Shown piece by piece: positions 26,575 through 35,548 of a stretch of 64,000 nt of DNA (position 1 is the stretch's first letter; each line of letters starts with the position of its first letter). Made by a program: the position numbers and the translations under genes. This DNA comes from UBA7803 sp041686955 (GTDB lineage Bacteria > Pseudomonadota > Gammaproteobacteria > Pseudomonadales > Azotimanducaceae), in the NCBI GenBank assembly GCA_041686955.1, contig JAWLCV010000011.1:12188-76187 (forward strand). The letters run 5' to 3'. Under the pieces are notes generated by a model that worked only from the letters and a program-made list of their open reading frames with translations, had not been told where the DNA came from and ran no database searches.

Positions 26575-26739
26575 GTGTTTAACTCCCCAATTGTTGTGCC
26601 CCAAGTGATTCCCTGCGACTTCTGCAAGTGGCACTCAGACCTCTGGGACAATTTCAATAAAGACCGGCACCCGCCCCAAAACCACGCGACCGGCGCACAA
26701 CTTTTCGTTCCAATTTAGCCACTAGACCATCTCATTACC

Positions 26740-26774
26740 GTATGTTAACATACTATTATGGTATGCTACCATAT
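26740..26774. promoter_or_regulatory. Tandem operator: GTATGTTAACATAC plus a degenerate copy
   Basis: A perfect copy at 26740-26753 is followed by GTATGCTACCATAT at 26761-26774 (11 of 14 bases the same), 21 bp centre to centre, i.e. two helical turns on the same DNA face. The pair lies between the divergent TonB receptor and amidohydrolase-fold genes, 24 bp before the ATG at 26798. Confidence 0.65.
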
Positions 26775-26797
26775 AATTATTAGGCGTCAATAACAAG

Positions 26798-27709
26798 ATG
26801 ACCAGCTCCACTTCGGCAATCGCGCCTACAGACAACAGCTCGTCCACGATGTTTCTTGCCGGAAAGGACATCATTGACACGATGATTTTTTTTCCGGCTG
26901 CCAAAGGTACCGCACGATATAACTTCGTGCAGGGAGCACTGGGCCAAAACGCAACCGGCGCAGAACATTCCCCGGTTGCACACCTCTTCAACGACTCTGT
27001 CGAACTGCCGGAAGGGCGAGATCCCATCGGCTATACAATTGAACAAATGGATACATTCGGCATTCGACAGGCACTTGTGGACCTTGTAACTGATCCGGCC
27101 GCCGCTGAAGCAGTGCGTCATTATCCTGACCGTTTCGTCCCTACTGCAACTGCTGACCCCAATGAAGGCATGCCGGGGATACGAAAGATCGAGCGTCTCC
27201 ATCAGGAAGTGAGACTCCGGGGCGTGTCATTTGCACCATCGTTCTGTTCACCGCAGGTGCCAATCAATGACCGACGAGCATATCCGTTGTACGCAAAATG
27301 CGTTGAACTCAACCTCCCACTATTCATAACAGTCGGTGTTCCGGGACCACGGATACCGATGGCCGCGCAAAAGGTAGATCTCCTGGATGAAGTGTGCTGG
27401 TTCTTCCCTGAACTGACCATCATCATGCGTCACGGCGGTCGGCCATGGGATGAGCTCGCCGTGATGTTGATGCGAAAGTGGCCCAATCTCTATTACTCGA
27501 CAAGTGCATTTGCGCCAAAACGGTATCCACATTCGATCATTGACTACGCAAACAACCACGGCAGAGACAAGGTGATGTTTGCCGGCTATTACGCAGCCGG
27601 CCTCACGTGGACCCGGATCTTTTCCGAACTTCATAACCTTCCCTTGCGCGAAGAAGTTTGGCCCCAATTCCTCGGCGGCAATGCCCGAAGGGTTTTGGGG
27701 ATCGACTAG
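26798..27709 (+). CDS. Amidohydrolase-2-like TIM-barrel protein lacking metal ligands
   Basis: 303 residues. The fold is recognisable from the order KDIIDTMIFFP, ERLHQEVRLRGVSFAPSF, LPLFITVGVPGPR, LTIIMRHGGRPWDELAVML and NARRVLGID at the C-terminus. The N-terminal HxH is replaced by TMIFF, the second His is absent from FITVG, and the final Asp is replaced in FAGYYAAG; only the HGG histidine remains. It may be a non-metal lyase, decarboxylase or isomerase, or a binding protein. It is followed 49 bp later by the ferredoxin gene and probably forms an operon with it. Confidence 0.82.
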   Translation: MTSSTSAIAPTDNSSSTMFLAGKDIIDTMIFFPAAKGTARYNFVQGALGQNATGAEHSPVAHLFNDSVELPEGRDPIGYTIEQMDTFGIRQALVDLVTDPAAAEAVRHYPDRFVPTATADPNEGMPGIRKIERLHQEVRLRGVSFAPSFCSPQVPINDRRAYPLYAKCVELNLPLFITVGVPGPRIPMAAQKVDLLDEVCWFFPELTIIMRHGGRPWDELAVMLMRKWPNLYYSTSAFAPKRYPHSIIDYANNHGRDKVMFAGYYAAGLTWTRIFSELHNLPLREEVWPQFLGGNARRVLGID

Positions 27710-27758
27710 TTCGTATTGCGCATAGCAAGGCAAGTTACGACGTTGTAGAGACTTGGTG

Positions 27759-28067
27759 ATGATAAAGATAGTGAGTCGAGATGGATCAACCGTCGAAATC
27801 GAGGCCAAGCCGGGCAGCACCGTGCTGGAGCTGAGCCGCGGAGCCGGAGTGTATGACCTGGAGGCAATTTGTGGCGGGAACTGTTCCTGCGCTACCTGCC
27901 ATGTGTATGTTTACCCTGTGCCTGCCGAATTTCCGGAAGCGACCCCCGAAGAAGACGAGCTGCTTAACTTCAGCCCGCATCGTAATCAGAACTCGCGTTT
28001 GGCCTGTCAACTGACCGTTGTCAACCCGGATACAGAGTTTACTGTGGTGTGTGCACCAGAGGACTAG
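27759..28067 (+). CDS. [2Fe-2S] ferredoxin (adrenodoxin/putidaredoxin type)
   Basis: 102 residues. The cluster ligands are in ICGGNCSCATCHVYV (C-x5-C-x2-C) and a distal Cys in RLACQLTVV. It is the obvious electron donor to the Rieske oxygenase of the island. No ferredoxin reductase is encoded in the window, so the chain must use one from elsewhere. The ATG at 27759 is preferred to an upstream TTG at 27753. It is the last gene before the IS91-type element. Confidence 0.94.
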   Translation: MIKIVSRDGSTVEIEAKPGSTVLELSRGAGVYDLEAICGGNCSCATCHVYVYPVPAEFPEATPEEDELLNFSPHRNQNSRLACQLTVVNPDTEFTVVCAPED

Positions 28068-28129
28068 GGGTATTTGAAACGGTTGTTTATGGATCGTAAG
28101 CGACCGTCGGAAATCGCCAGGCTGGTTGA

Positions 28130-29623
28130 ATTTTAAGCAGGGCCCAGCGCCATCAACCGGAGAACACGCCGCTCTATCCCATCGTCGAACAGCAGCTTCC
28201 GGCTCTGCGGAATGAATTGCAGCATCACGAGGTGCAACTGCCTCGATTCGTGCTGGCCGAGTTCCACGACTACCTGCGCTGCGGGCGGCTCGAATACGGC
28301 TTTGTGCGGGTAAAGTGCAATGGCTGCCGGCACGAACACCTGGTGGCGTTCTCCTGCAAGCGTCGAGGCTTCTGCCCTTCCTGCGGTGCTCGGCGGATGA
28401 TCGAGACGTCGGCCCATCTGGTTGACCACGTCTTCCCTGAAGTGCCGGTGCGTCAGTGGGTGTTGAGCTTCCCCTGGCCTCTGCGCCTGCTCTTCGCCAG
28501 CCAGCCCGATGCACTCGGCCGCTGTCTCTCAGTCATCATCCGAGCCATCCAGAGCAATCTGGCCCATCGGGCAGGGCTCACGGCCGGTAGCGGCGCGCGC
28601 ACTGGCGTCGTCACCATGATCCAGCGCTTCGGCAGCGCCCTGAACCTGAACATCCATCTCCACATGCTGATTCTGGACGGGGTCTACACCATGGAACAGA
28701 ACGGCCCCCGGTTTCATCGCGTCGGGGCACCCGACCCGCAGGCCCTCGCGCGCCTGCTCAACCGTCTCGTCCAACGGATCGTGCGCAGGCTCACCCGCGA
28801 CGGGCTCCTCGTCGAAGACCCCGAACAGCCCTGGCTCGATCTGGAACCCACCGACACACTGGACCATCTGAACGCCGCCTCCATCCGCTACCGTATCGCG
28901 GTCGGCCACGGGGCCGGCGGCAGAACCCTCACACTGAAGAATCCGGCCCTGATCCGGACCGAATCGACACCCAAGCCCTTCACTGCCAATCAGAACGGCT
29001 TCTCCCTGAACTGCGCCGTTGCCTGCCAGGCCCACCAGCGCGATCGGCTCGAGCGGCTGTGCCGCTATATCACCCGGCCGGCGTTGTGTCTCGAGCGGCT
29101 GTCAACGAATGCCGCCGGACAGGTCGTCTATCAACTCAAGAGCCCGTTCCGCGACGGCACCACACACATCCTGTTCAGCCCAGCGGACTTTATCGCCCGC
29201 CTTGCCGCGCTCGTACCGCGCCCACGCATCAACCTCACCCGCTACCACGGCGTCTTCGCCCCGAGCTCACCCATGCGCGGCGCGATCGTGCCGACGCCGG
29301 CAAGCGCTCGCCGGCGAGGGAAGCTCGAAGAGTCAGCCGCTGCACCGGAGACCCAGCCGTGCTCGTCCACGGCAACACGCAGCGACTGCAACGAACCGCC
29401 CACCGCGCCGCTGACCTGGGCGCAGCGCCTGAAGCGCGTCTTTGAAATAGACATCAGCGTCTGCACCCTCTGCGGCGGGCAGCTGCGGGTCATCGCAGAT
29501 ATCACCGATCCAGACTTGATCCGCAAGATCCTCGATCACGTCAACAGCCGGGCACCCCCGCGCCTGCCGCCAAGGCGCGCCGAATCACACCAGACCCCAC
29601 CCGACCTATTCGCCGAACGCTGA
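28130..29623 (+). CDS. IS91-family rolling-circle transposase
   Basis: Y1/Y2-type HUH transposase. The N-terminal zinc-finger has CNGCRHEHLVAFSC and RGFCPSCGARRM, the HUH motif is LNIHLHMLILDGVY, the catalytic tyrosine is in LCRYITRPALCL, and a C-terminal zinc ribbon has CTLCGGQL. Length and motifs look intact. Similarity reaches back to about 28142 (QPENTPLYPIVEQQ) but no ATG, GTG or TTG lies there; the first accepted start is TTG at 28217. Either a rare start is used or the 5' end is altered. The region 29624-29740 probably holds the element's end. These elements move adjacent DNA, relevant to the neighbouring island. Confidence 0.88.
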   Translation: MLSRAQRHQPENTPLYPIVEQQLPALRNELQHHEVQLPRFVLAEFHDYLRCGRLEYGFVRVKCNGCRHEHLVAFSCKRRGFCPSCGARRMIETSAHLVDHVFPEVPVRQWVLSFPWPLRLLFASQPDALGRCLSVIIRAIQSNLAHRAGLTAGSGARTGVVTMIQRFGSALNLNIHLHMLILDGVYTMEQNGPRFHRVGAPDPQALARLLNRLVQRIVRRLTRDGLLVEDPEQPWLDLEPTDTLDHLNAASIRYRIAVGHGAGGRTLTLKNPALIRTESTPKPFTANQNGFSLNCAVACQAHQRDRLERLCRYITRPALCLERLSTNAAGQVVYQLKSPFRDGTTHILFSPADFIARLAALVPRPRINLTRYHGVFAPSSPMRGAIVPTPASARRRGKLEESAAAPETQPCSSTATRSDCNEPPTAPLTWAQRLKRVFEIDISVCTLCGGQLRVIADITDPDLIRKILDHVNSRAPPRLPPRRAESHQTPPDLFAER

Positions 29624-29878
29624 TCAGCTTGCGGTAACCGTACCGCCTGCGCTTGCCCATCACAGACTTCCCGAAACCCCATTCCCGCGGCCAGCAATGG
29701 CGCCATTCAGGGTGAGCAATTCGCTCGATTCGTCCGTTCACCCCAATGACCAGCGTCGCGAGCAGAGCGCAGCCGAAAACCCATACCAGAAGTGACCGTG
29801 GAAAAGGCCCGTTGAATTACCTATCCTCGGCCTCACGGTCGCCGCCAGCAGGAAGAGCCCCATGCTGGGATTCTGCCC
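29624..29878. other. Gap between IS91-type gene and ATPase
   Basis: About 255 bp without a gene I can support. Includes the presumed terminal sequence of the IS91-type element and the leader of the ATPase gene. AGGAAGAG near 29861 and a 6-codon frame ATGCTGGGATTC... ending in TGA at the ATPase GTG are visible. Confidence 0.4.
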
Positions 29879-32503
29879 GTGAACGATCTGCTCTCTCGGC
29901 CCCGGTCTACGGACGAGTATGCGAATCAGTCGGCCCATTAGACGCTGGCCGCGCTCGGCGTCGAGCGCGACAGCGGCCTGACCACGGCCGAAGCAGAAGA
30001 ACGCCTGCAGCGTCATGGCTTCAACGAAATCGAGGAAAAGGGCGAGCCGCTCTGGCATCGCTTGTTCCGACGGTTCTGGGGCCCCATTCCCTGGATGATC
30101 GAGATCGCCGCCCTCCTTTCTGCGCTGGTGCAGAAGTGGGACGACTTCGCCATCATCGTCGTGCTTCTGCTGGTGAACGCCGGCCTCGATTTCTTTCAGG
30201 AGCGTCGAGCGCTGAACGCCCTCGAGGTGCTCAAGCAGCGCCTGGCCAAGGAGGTCGTGGTCTTGCGCGACGGCGCTTTCGCCACCATTCCCACCCGGCG
30301 ACTCGTCCCCGGCGACATCGTCAAGCTGCGGATCGGTAATGTCGTCCCCGCCGATGTGCAGTTGCTCGATGGCGACTACCTGGAGGTCGATCAATCGGCG
30401 CTGACCGGCGAGTCTCTGCCAGTGAGCAAGTCGGTGGACGAGCTGGCCTACGCCAACACCATCGTCAGACAGGGGGAGATGCTGGGGGTCGTGGTCAACA
30501 CCGGCGCTCACACCAACTTCCACGCCGTGGTGGCCCTGGTGGCCAGAGCCTCGCAAGAGAAGCGCAGTCACTTCCAGCGCATGGTGGTCCGCATCGGCGA
30601 CTTCCTCATAGCCATCACCATGGTTCTGGTCCTGCTCATCGTGATTGTGGGCTTGTTCCGCCACGAGAATCTGCTGGAGATCGTGCGCTTCGCCTTGGTG
30701 CTGACGGTCGCCGCGATTCCGGTTGCGCTCCCTGCCGTGCTCTCGGTGACCCTCGCGGTGGGCGCCCTGAATCTGGCACGCCGTCAGGCCATCGTCAGCC
30801 GGCTCGGCGCCATCGAGGAGTTGGCCGGTGTCGATGTGCTGTGCTCCGACAAGACCGGTACGCTGACCAGAAACGAGATGCGGGTATCCGAACCCGTGAC
30901 CCTCGACGGCTTCGACCAGCGGGAGCTGTTTCGCACTGCCGTGCTCGCCTCGAAGCTGGAGAATCGGGACCCCATCGAGCTGCCCATCTTCGACTACGTG
31001 CAGGAGACGTTTCCCGACCTGGAGTGGCGCTCCTACCGGCAAACGACGTTCACCCCCTTCGATCCCGTGCGCAAGCGCACCGAAGCCCGAGTGACGAAAG
31101 GCGTCGAGAGCTTCGTCGCCATCAAGGGAGCCACCCAGGTGCTGCTGAAGATGGCGCAGCTCGCCGACGAGGACGACCGAAAAATTCGCGACACCGTCGA
31201 TCGCCTGGCCGCACGCGGCTACCGCACACTCGCCGTAGGACGGCAACGCGAGGGGGCGCCGCTGGAGCTGCTGGGCAGCATTCCTCTCTACGACCCGCCG
31301 CGCGACGATTCCAAGCAGGTGATCAGCGACATGCAGGATCACGGCATCGAGGTGAAGATGGTCACCGGCGACAACATGGCCATCGCCCGGGAGATCGGCG
31401 GCATACTCGGGCTGGAGCCGCGAACGATGAGCTCGTCCCAGCTTTCGGGCACGACGAGCAACGAGCTGCTAGGCCTGGCCAGCACCCTCTCCGCCGCGAT
31501 CTACCAGCACCTGCAACCGGAAGTTTCGCAGCGGGAGGCGCGACGCTTCGCAAACGCGGTGATGGACACGGTGCACCGCACGTTCGATACCAGTCTGCTC
31601 GAGCGGGAATTCGTAGAGACTCACGGATCCGCCATCGTCGAGATGATCGATACCGTCAAGATCTTTGCGGAGGTCGCTCCCGAGGACAAATACCGCATCG
31701 TCGACGTCCTCCAGAAAGGAGACCACATCGTGGCCATGACGGGCGACGGCGTGAACGACGCCCCGGCGTTGAAGAAAGCGGATTGTGGCATCGCGGTGTC
31801 GGGGGCGACGGACGCGGCGCGGGCTGCGGCCGACATCGTTCTCACCACGCCCGGCCTCGGGGTCATCAACGAGGCGGTAAAGCAGGCGCGGATCACCTTC
31901 GAACGGATGAAGAGTTATGCGCTGTTCCGCATCGCCGAGACGGTTCGAATCATTCTCTTCATGACGCTCAGCATTGTGATCTTCAGCTTTTATCCGATCA
32001 CCGCGCTGATGATCATCCTGCTGGCGCTGCTGAACGACATCCCCATCCTCGCCATCGCCTACGACAACACCAGAGAGAGTAAGGCCCCCGTGCGCTGGAA
32101 CCTGCCGGAGATACTCACCGTTTCCAGCGCCCTCGGGATCGCCGGCGTCATCGCCTCCTTCGTGCTGTTCTTCGTTCTTCGGGAGTACGGGTTCGCGGAG
32201 GCGCAGATCCAGACGCTGTTGTTTCTAAAGCTGATCGTAGCCGGTCACAGCACGCTCTACATCACCCGCGCCGAGGGCTGGTTCTGGCAGCCGCCCTACC
32301 CCGCGCCGCTGCTACTGGCCGCCACCTTTGGCACCGAGATCGTCGGCACGTTGATCGCCGTGTACGGAGTGCTCGTGGCCCCGGTCGGCTGGACCATGGC
32401 GCTAGCCATGTGGGGGTATGCGCTGGTCTGGTTCGTGGTCAACGACGGGGTGAAGACATTGGCGTATCGCGCGTTGAGGCGCCGACAGACTCTCGCGGCT
32501 TGA
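29879..32503 (+). CDS. P-type plasma-membrane H+-ATPase (P3A-like), with in-frame amber codon
   Basis: About 874 codons. It shows the actuator loop DQSALTGESLPVSK, phosphorylation site CSDKTGTLTRNE, the hinge MTGDGVNDAPALKKADCG, and ten transmembrane helices. It has no heavy-metal domain, and the TLAALGVERDSGLTTAEAEE start and WGPIPWMIEIAALL helix match bacterial P3A proton pumps. From the GTG at 29879 the frame runs 20 codons to TAG at 29939-29941 and then continues with homologous sequence, where relatives read QTLAAL (CAG to TAG would explain it). Without readthrough, translation could restart only at TTG 30062 or ATG 30092, removing part of the N-terminus. So it is functional only with suppression or reinitiation, or is a recent pseudogene or a sequencing error. 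Confidence 0.85.
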
Positions 32504-32526
32504 GCTCGTCGAAGCTGCGCAGAGCC

Positions 32527-32994
32527 TCACCCGCCGAAATTAACCCGCCGGTAGTCCGCCAGGGCGGACCGGATGCCGCCCTCGAAAGATGCCTTGAAGT
32601 GGTCGCCGCCGCTCGTGTCGTCGCCGGCCGAAATCAGCGATCCGTAATTCGGAAACTCGTAGAGGTAGATGCCGGTCCCGTACCGGATGTCGAACGCGAT
32701 GGCGTAGCCGAGTGTCCGCTCCTCCACGACGATCGGGACGCACGTCACGCCCACCGTGAGGTTGAATTGCGAGTCACGCGTGGGCGTGATGCGGGCGCGA
32801 TCGAATTCGTCCTCGACCACCGGCCGTATATCGCTTTCCGTGAACGGGCATCCCTCGGCGGTCACCCACAGTCCCAGATATCGCGCCCCATCGCGCTCCA
32901 TCCACTCCTTCGGCTCGCTGTGCCCCAGCATCGGGATCGACAGGAGCGCAGCCGCCAGCCATCCCCCGAGACAGACTTCGATTCTCTTTCTCAT
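32527..32994 (-). CDS. Secreted protein of unknown function
   Basis: 155 residues. N-terminal signal peptide with charged MRKRIEV and hydrophobic core ends near GHSEP. The mature part includes ARYLGLWVTAEGCPFTESDI and FNLTVGVTCVPIVVE with two cysteines likely to form a disulphide, and EFPNYGSLISAGDDTSGGD. I do not recognise a family. Its ATG overlaps the TGA of the upstream GGDEF gene (ATGA), so the two are translationally coupled, suggesting a linked role in sensing. Confidence 0.72.
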   Translation of the reverse strand: MRKRIEVCLGGWLAAALLSIPMLGHSEPKEWMERDGARYLGLWVTAEGCPFTESDIRPVVEDEFDRARITPTRDSQFNLTVGVTCVPIVVEERTLGYAIAFDIRYGTGIYLYEFPNYGSLISAGDDTSGGDHFKASFEGGIRSALADYRRVNFGG

Positions 32995-34037
32995 GTTGCC
33001 ATTACACCGTCCACCACCCGATTGCGCCCTTCGGCCTTGGCGAGATACATGCGCTCGTCGGCGAGGGAGAGCAGCCCGTCGAGCTGACGTCCGTCGTCGG
33101 GAAAGACCGCTACGCCGATGCTGGCGGAAAGCCGAATCTGCACGCCCTCTGCTTCGTAGGGGCGCTCGGCCACCTGGCGTCGGAGTGCCTCCGCTGCGGC
33201 GAAGGCTCCGGCCCGTGCCGTGTCCGGCAGCAGCAGGCAGAACTCCTCGCCGCCGATGCGGAATGCCCAGTCGCCGCCGCGCATGCGTTCCCGCAACACG
33301 TTCGCCAGGTGCGCCAGCACGCGGTCACCAGCCTGGTGTCCCCAGCGATCGTTGATGTGCTTGAAATGATCCAGGTCCAGCACCAGCAGGGCCAGCGATT
33401 CACCGCACCGGTTCGCGGCGCTGGCGAGCCGCTCGAACACCTCGTCGAGCTGCAGCCGGTTGTTGACGCCGGTGAGCGGATCGGTGGTGGCGAGGGTACG
33501 TAGCTGGCGGGTCGTCGCCTCGCGATTCGATTCGTAGAGATGAATGAACGTCCAGATGGTGCCGTAGGAAATCAAGAGATGCCCGAGAGTCGGCTCGTTG
33601 ATCATGGCCGGGTTGCCGTCGTAGCGCCACAGGTAGATCAGGAAGGCGGTCACCGCCAACGGCAATGTGGCGATGAAGCCGAGGCGGCTGCCGAGCAGCG
33701 CGTAGAACAGCACTGGCAACACCATCACCCAGATGAAGGATGTCGGCACGGTGTTCGGATCCACCATCCCGAGCAGCACCACCACCGTCAGCGGTATGAG
33801 GAACACCACCGCGCGCCAGCGTGCATAGGGCCGGCGAACGGTCTGCCACAACAGGAACAGGTCGACGATGCTCATGACCAGCTCGGCCGAGCCGAGCAGG
33901 ACCATGCCGCGGGGCAGATTGAGCAGCGCGAACCAGCCGCTGGCGAACACAGCGATGGTGAGCAGCACGATCAGGAACGAGCGCCGGTGGTCCGATGGGC
34001 CTTCGAGGCCGTGCTGGCTGATCGTCTCGAGCTGCAT
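32991..34037 (-). CDS. Membrane-bound diguanylate cyclase (GGDEF)
   Basis: 348 residues. Six hydrophobic helices (about residues 20-165) precede a GGDEF domain: TDPLTGVNNRLQLDEVFE, LDLDHFKHINDRWGHQAGD, the active site RIGGEEFCLLLPD, and the tail DGLLSLADERMYLAKAEGRN. The inhibitory RxxD motif (RGGD) sits five residues before GGEEF, so product inhibition by c-di-GMP is likely. No EAL domain. The start at 34037 gives a short cytoplasmic tail before the first helix; a longer form to 34115 is possible. The membrane part probably senses an unknown signal. Confidence 0.92.
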   Translation of the reverse strand: MQLETISQHGLEGPSDHRRSFLIVLLTIAVFASGWFALLNLPRGMVLLGSAELVMSIVDLFLLWQTVRRPYARWRAVVFLIPLTVVVLLGMVDPNTVPTSFIWVMVLPVLFYALLGSRLGFIATLPLAVTAFLIYLWRYDGNPAMINEPTLGHLLISYGTIWTFIHLYESNREATTRQLRTLATTDPLTGVNNRLQLDEVFERLASAANRCGESLALLVLDLDHFKHINDRWGHQAGDRVLAHLANVLRERMRGGDWAFRIGGEEFCLLLPDTARAGAFAAAEALRRQVAERPYEAEGVQIRLSASIGVAVFPDDGRQLDGLLSLADERMYLAKAEGRNRVVDGVMAT

Positions 34038-34190
34038 CCTGCAAAATTCGATAGCGGCAGAGGCCGGCTTGGACTCCACCGAAGGGCGCGACCGGCACGC
34101 GAAAGTTTCTGGCACTTAATAGTAGCCCGTGGAATGCGGCCGTGCACCGGCTGGATTCGCGCTAATGTGACGGTCTGAACGAAACCGAGC

Positions 34191-35540
34191 TCATGCCCCG
34201 GCTCGTCGGGGTGCTCCATCCAACGGGGTGGAAGCCGTCATGGCGCTCTGCCGCTCGGCGCTGCGTCGGTAATGGCGCAGACCCGAAGCCAGCGCGGCGG
34301 CCGAAAGCGGTCCGGCGCTCGCTGCGATCACGCTGATGGACCAACCCACCGCCTGGGGATCGCGGAACGCGTAATCCGTTAGAATGGCCACCGCCGTCGG
34401 CCCCAGTCCCAGCCCGATCAGGTTGGCGACGAAGAAGTACACGGCCGTCATCTGGCCCCTGAGGTGATTCGGTGTGATGAGCTGGAGTGCCGCCCCGGCC
34501 ACGCCGCCGTGGAGGCTCGAGGTGAACGTGGCGGCTGCCAGTAGCCCCAGGGCCAATTGAGGGGACGCCAGCAGTGGCATGACTGCGAAGCACGGCGCCA
34601 TCGTGGCAACGGAGACCAGCACCACTCGCAAATGGGCGTCGCTCTGCCCGGCCCGCCACCAGCGGTCCGCGAGCTGCCCGCCGGTCAGCAGACCGGCTGT
34701 ACCGAAGATCACGAAGATTACGCCGTAGGCATAGCCAATGTCGGTGGCGCTCCAGCCGTGGGTGCGGATGAAGAAGGTGGGTATCCACGCGGTGCTGCCG
34801 TAGACGATGATCACCAGCAGCGACAGGCCGCCGAACTGATGCACGAGCAACCGCGCATTCTGCCTGAGGAAGTGCAGCAAACCGCCGGCTACCTTTCCGC
34901 CGTCCACGGCCGACTCTGCCGCCAGGGACACACGGTCACGGCGGGGAGGCTCGCGCATGGCCGCCACCAGCAGGGCCACCAGCAATCCCGGCAGCCCCAC
35001 CAGCAGGAACGTGAGCTGCCAGCCGGCGAGGGCCCCAACCAGCGGCAGCTCGACGGGCGGCCAATCCGCCACCAGACCCACCACGTAGCCACCGATCAGA
35101 AGCGCCAGTCCGGAGCCCACGGGCAATCCCACCGAGTACACGGCGATGGCACGGCCGAGCTGCTCTTTGGGGAACATGTCACTGATCAGCGAATACGCTG
35201 CCGGCGACAGCGCAGCCTCCCCCACGCCCACCCCAACCCGGGCGAGAAAAAGCTGCCAGAAGTTGCGTGCCAACCCGCAGGCCGCCGTCATCACACACCA
35301 GACGGTAATACCGGCGACGATCAAGTTGCGCCGGTTCCAATGGTCTGCCACGCGGCCGAGCGGGATGCCCATCAGCGTGTAGAAGATGGCGAACGCGAAG
35401 CCGGCCAGCAGGCTCGCCTGGGTGTCCGTGATCTGGAGATCGCGTTGCAGCGGCGGGATCAACAGGCTCAGCAGCGTGCGGTCGACGAACGACAGCGTGT
35501 ACGCCAGCATGAGCACCGCCAGCGCGCCCCAGGCCCGCAC
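34191..35540 (-). CDS. MFS transporter, Spinster-like
   Basis: 449 residues, 12 predicted helices. Major-facilitator signature GRVADHWNRRNLI between helices 2 and 3, the motif GVGEAALSPAAYSLISDMFP in helix 4-5 typical of Spinster/hexuronate-like members, and a loop GLLTGGQLADRWWR repeating the signature in the second half. It lies 8 bp after the DUF3237 gene and two genes after a TonB receptor, so it is probably the inner-membrane step of the same import route. The substrate is unknown. Confidence 0.92.
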   Translation of the reverse strand: MRAWGALAVLMLAYTLSFVDRTLLSLLIPPLQRDLQITDTQASLLAGFAFAIFYTLMGIPLGRVADHWNRRNLIVAGITVWCVMTAACGLARNFWQLFLARVGVGVGEAALSPAAYSLISDMFPKEQLGRAIAVYSVGLPVGSGLALLIGGYVVGLVADWPPVELPLVGALAGWQLTFLLVGLPGLLVALLVAAMREPPRRDRVSLAAESAVDGGKVAGGLLHFLRQNARLLVHQFGGLSLLVIIVYGSTAWIPTFFIRTHGWSATDIGYAYGVIFVIFGTAGLLTGGQLADRWWRAGQSDAHLRVVLVSVATMAPCFAVMPLLASPQLALGLLAAATFTSSLHGGVAGAALQLITPNHLRGQMTAVYFFVANLIGLGLGPTAVAILTDYAFRDPQAVGWSISVIAASAGPLSAAALASGLRHYRRSAERQSAMTASTPLDGAPRRAGA

Positions 35541-35548
35541 GAGCCGAG

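Larger units (their letters stand above)
18132..29740. mobile_element. Putative horizontally acquired catabolic island
   Basis: From the IS110 remnant to the IS91-type transposase, base composition of the cargo genes (18371-28067) is visibly less G+C-rich than both flanks. The cargo is one functional unit (regulator, oxygenase, ferredoxin, acyl-CoA ligase and dehydrogenases, TonB receptor). The ends are not defined to the base: no long terminal repeats were found. IS91-type rolling-circle transposition of adjacent DNA is one possible route (inference). Confidence 0.45.

Noticed and set aside
29738..31342. A 534-codon minus-strand frame over the ATPase gene
   Set aside because: His/Gly-rich translation without motifs; antisense shadow of the P-type ATPase.
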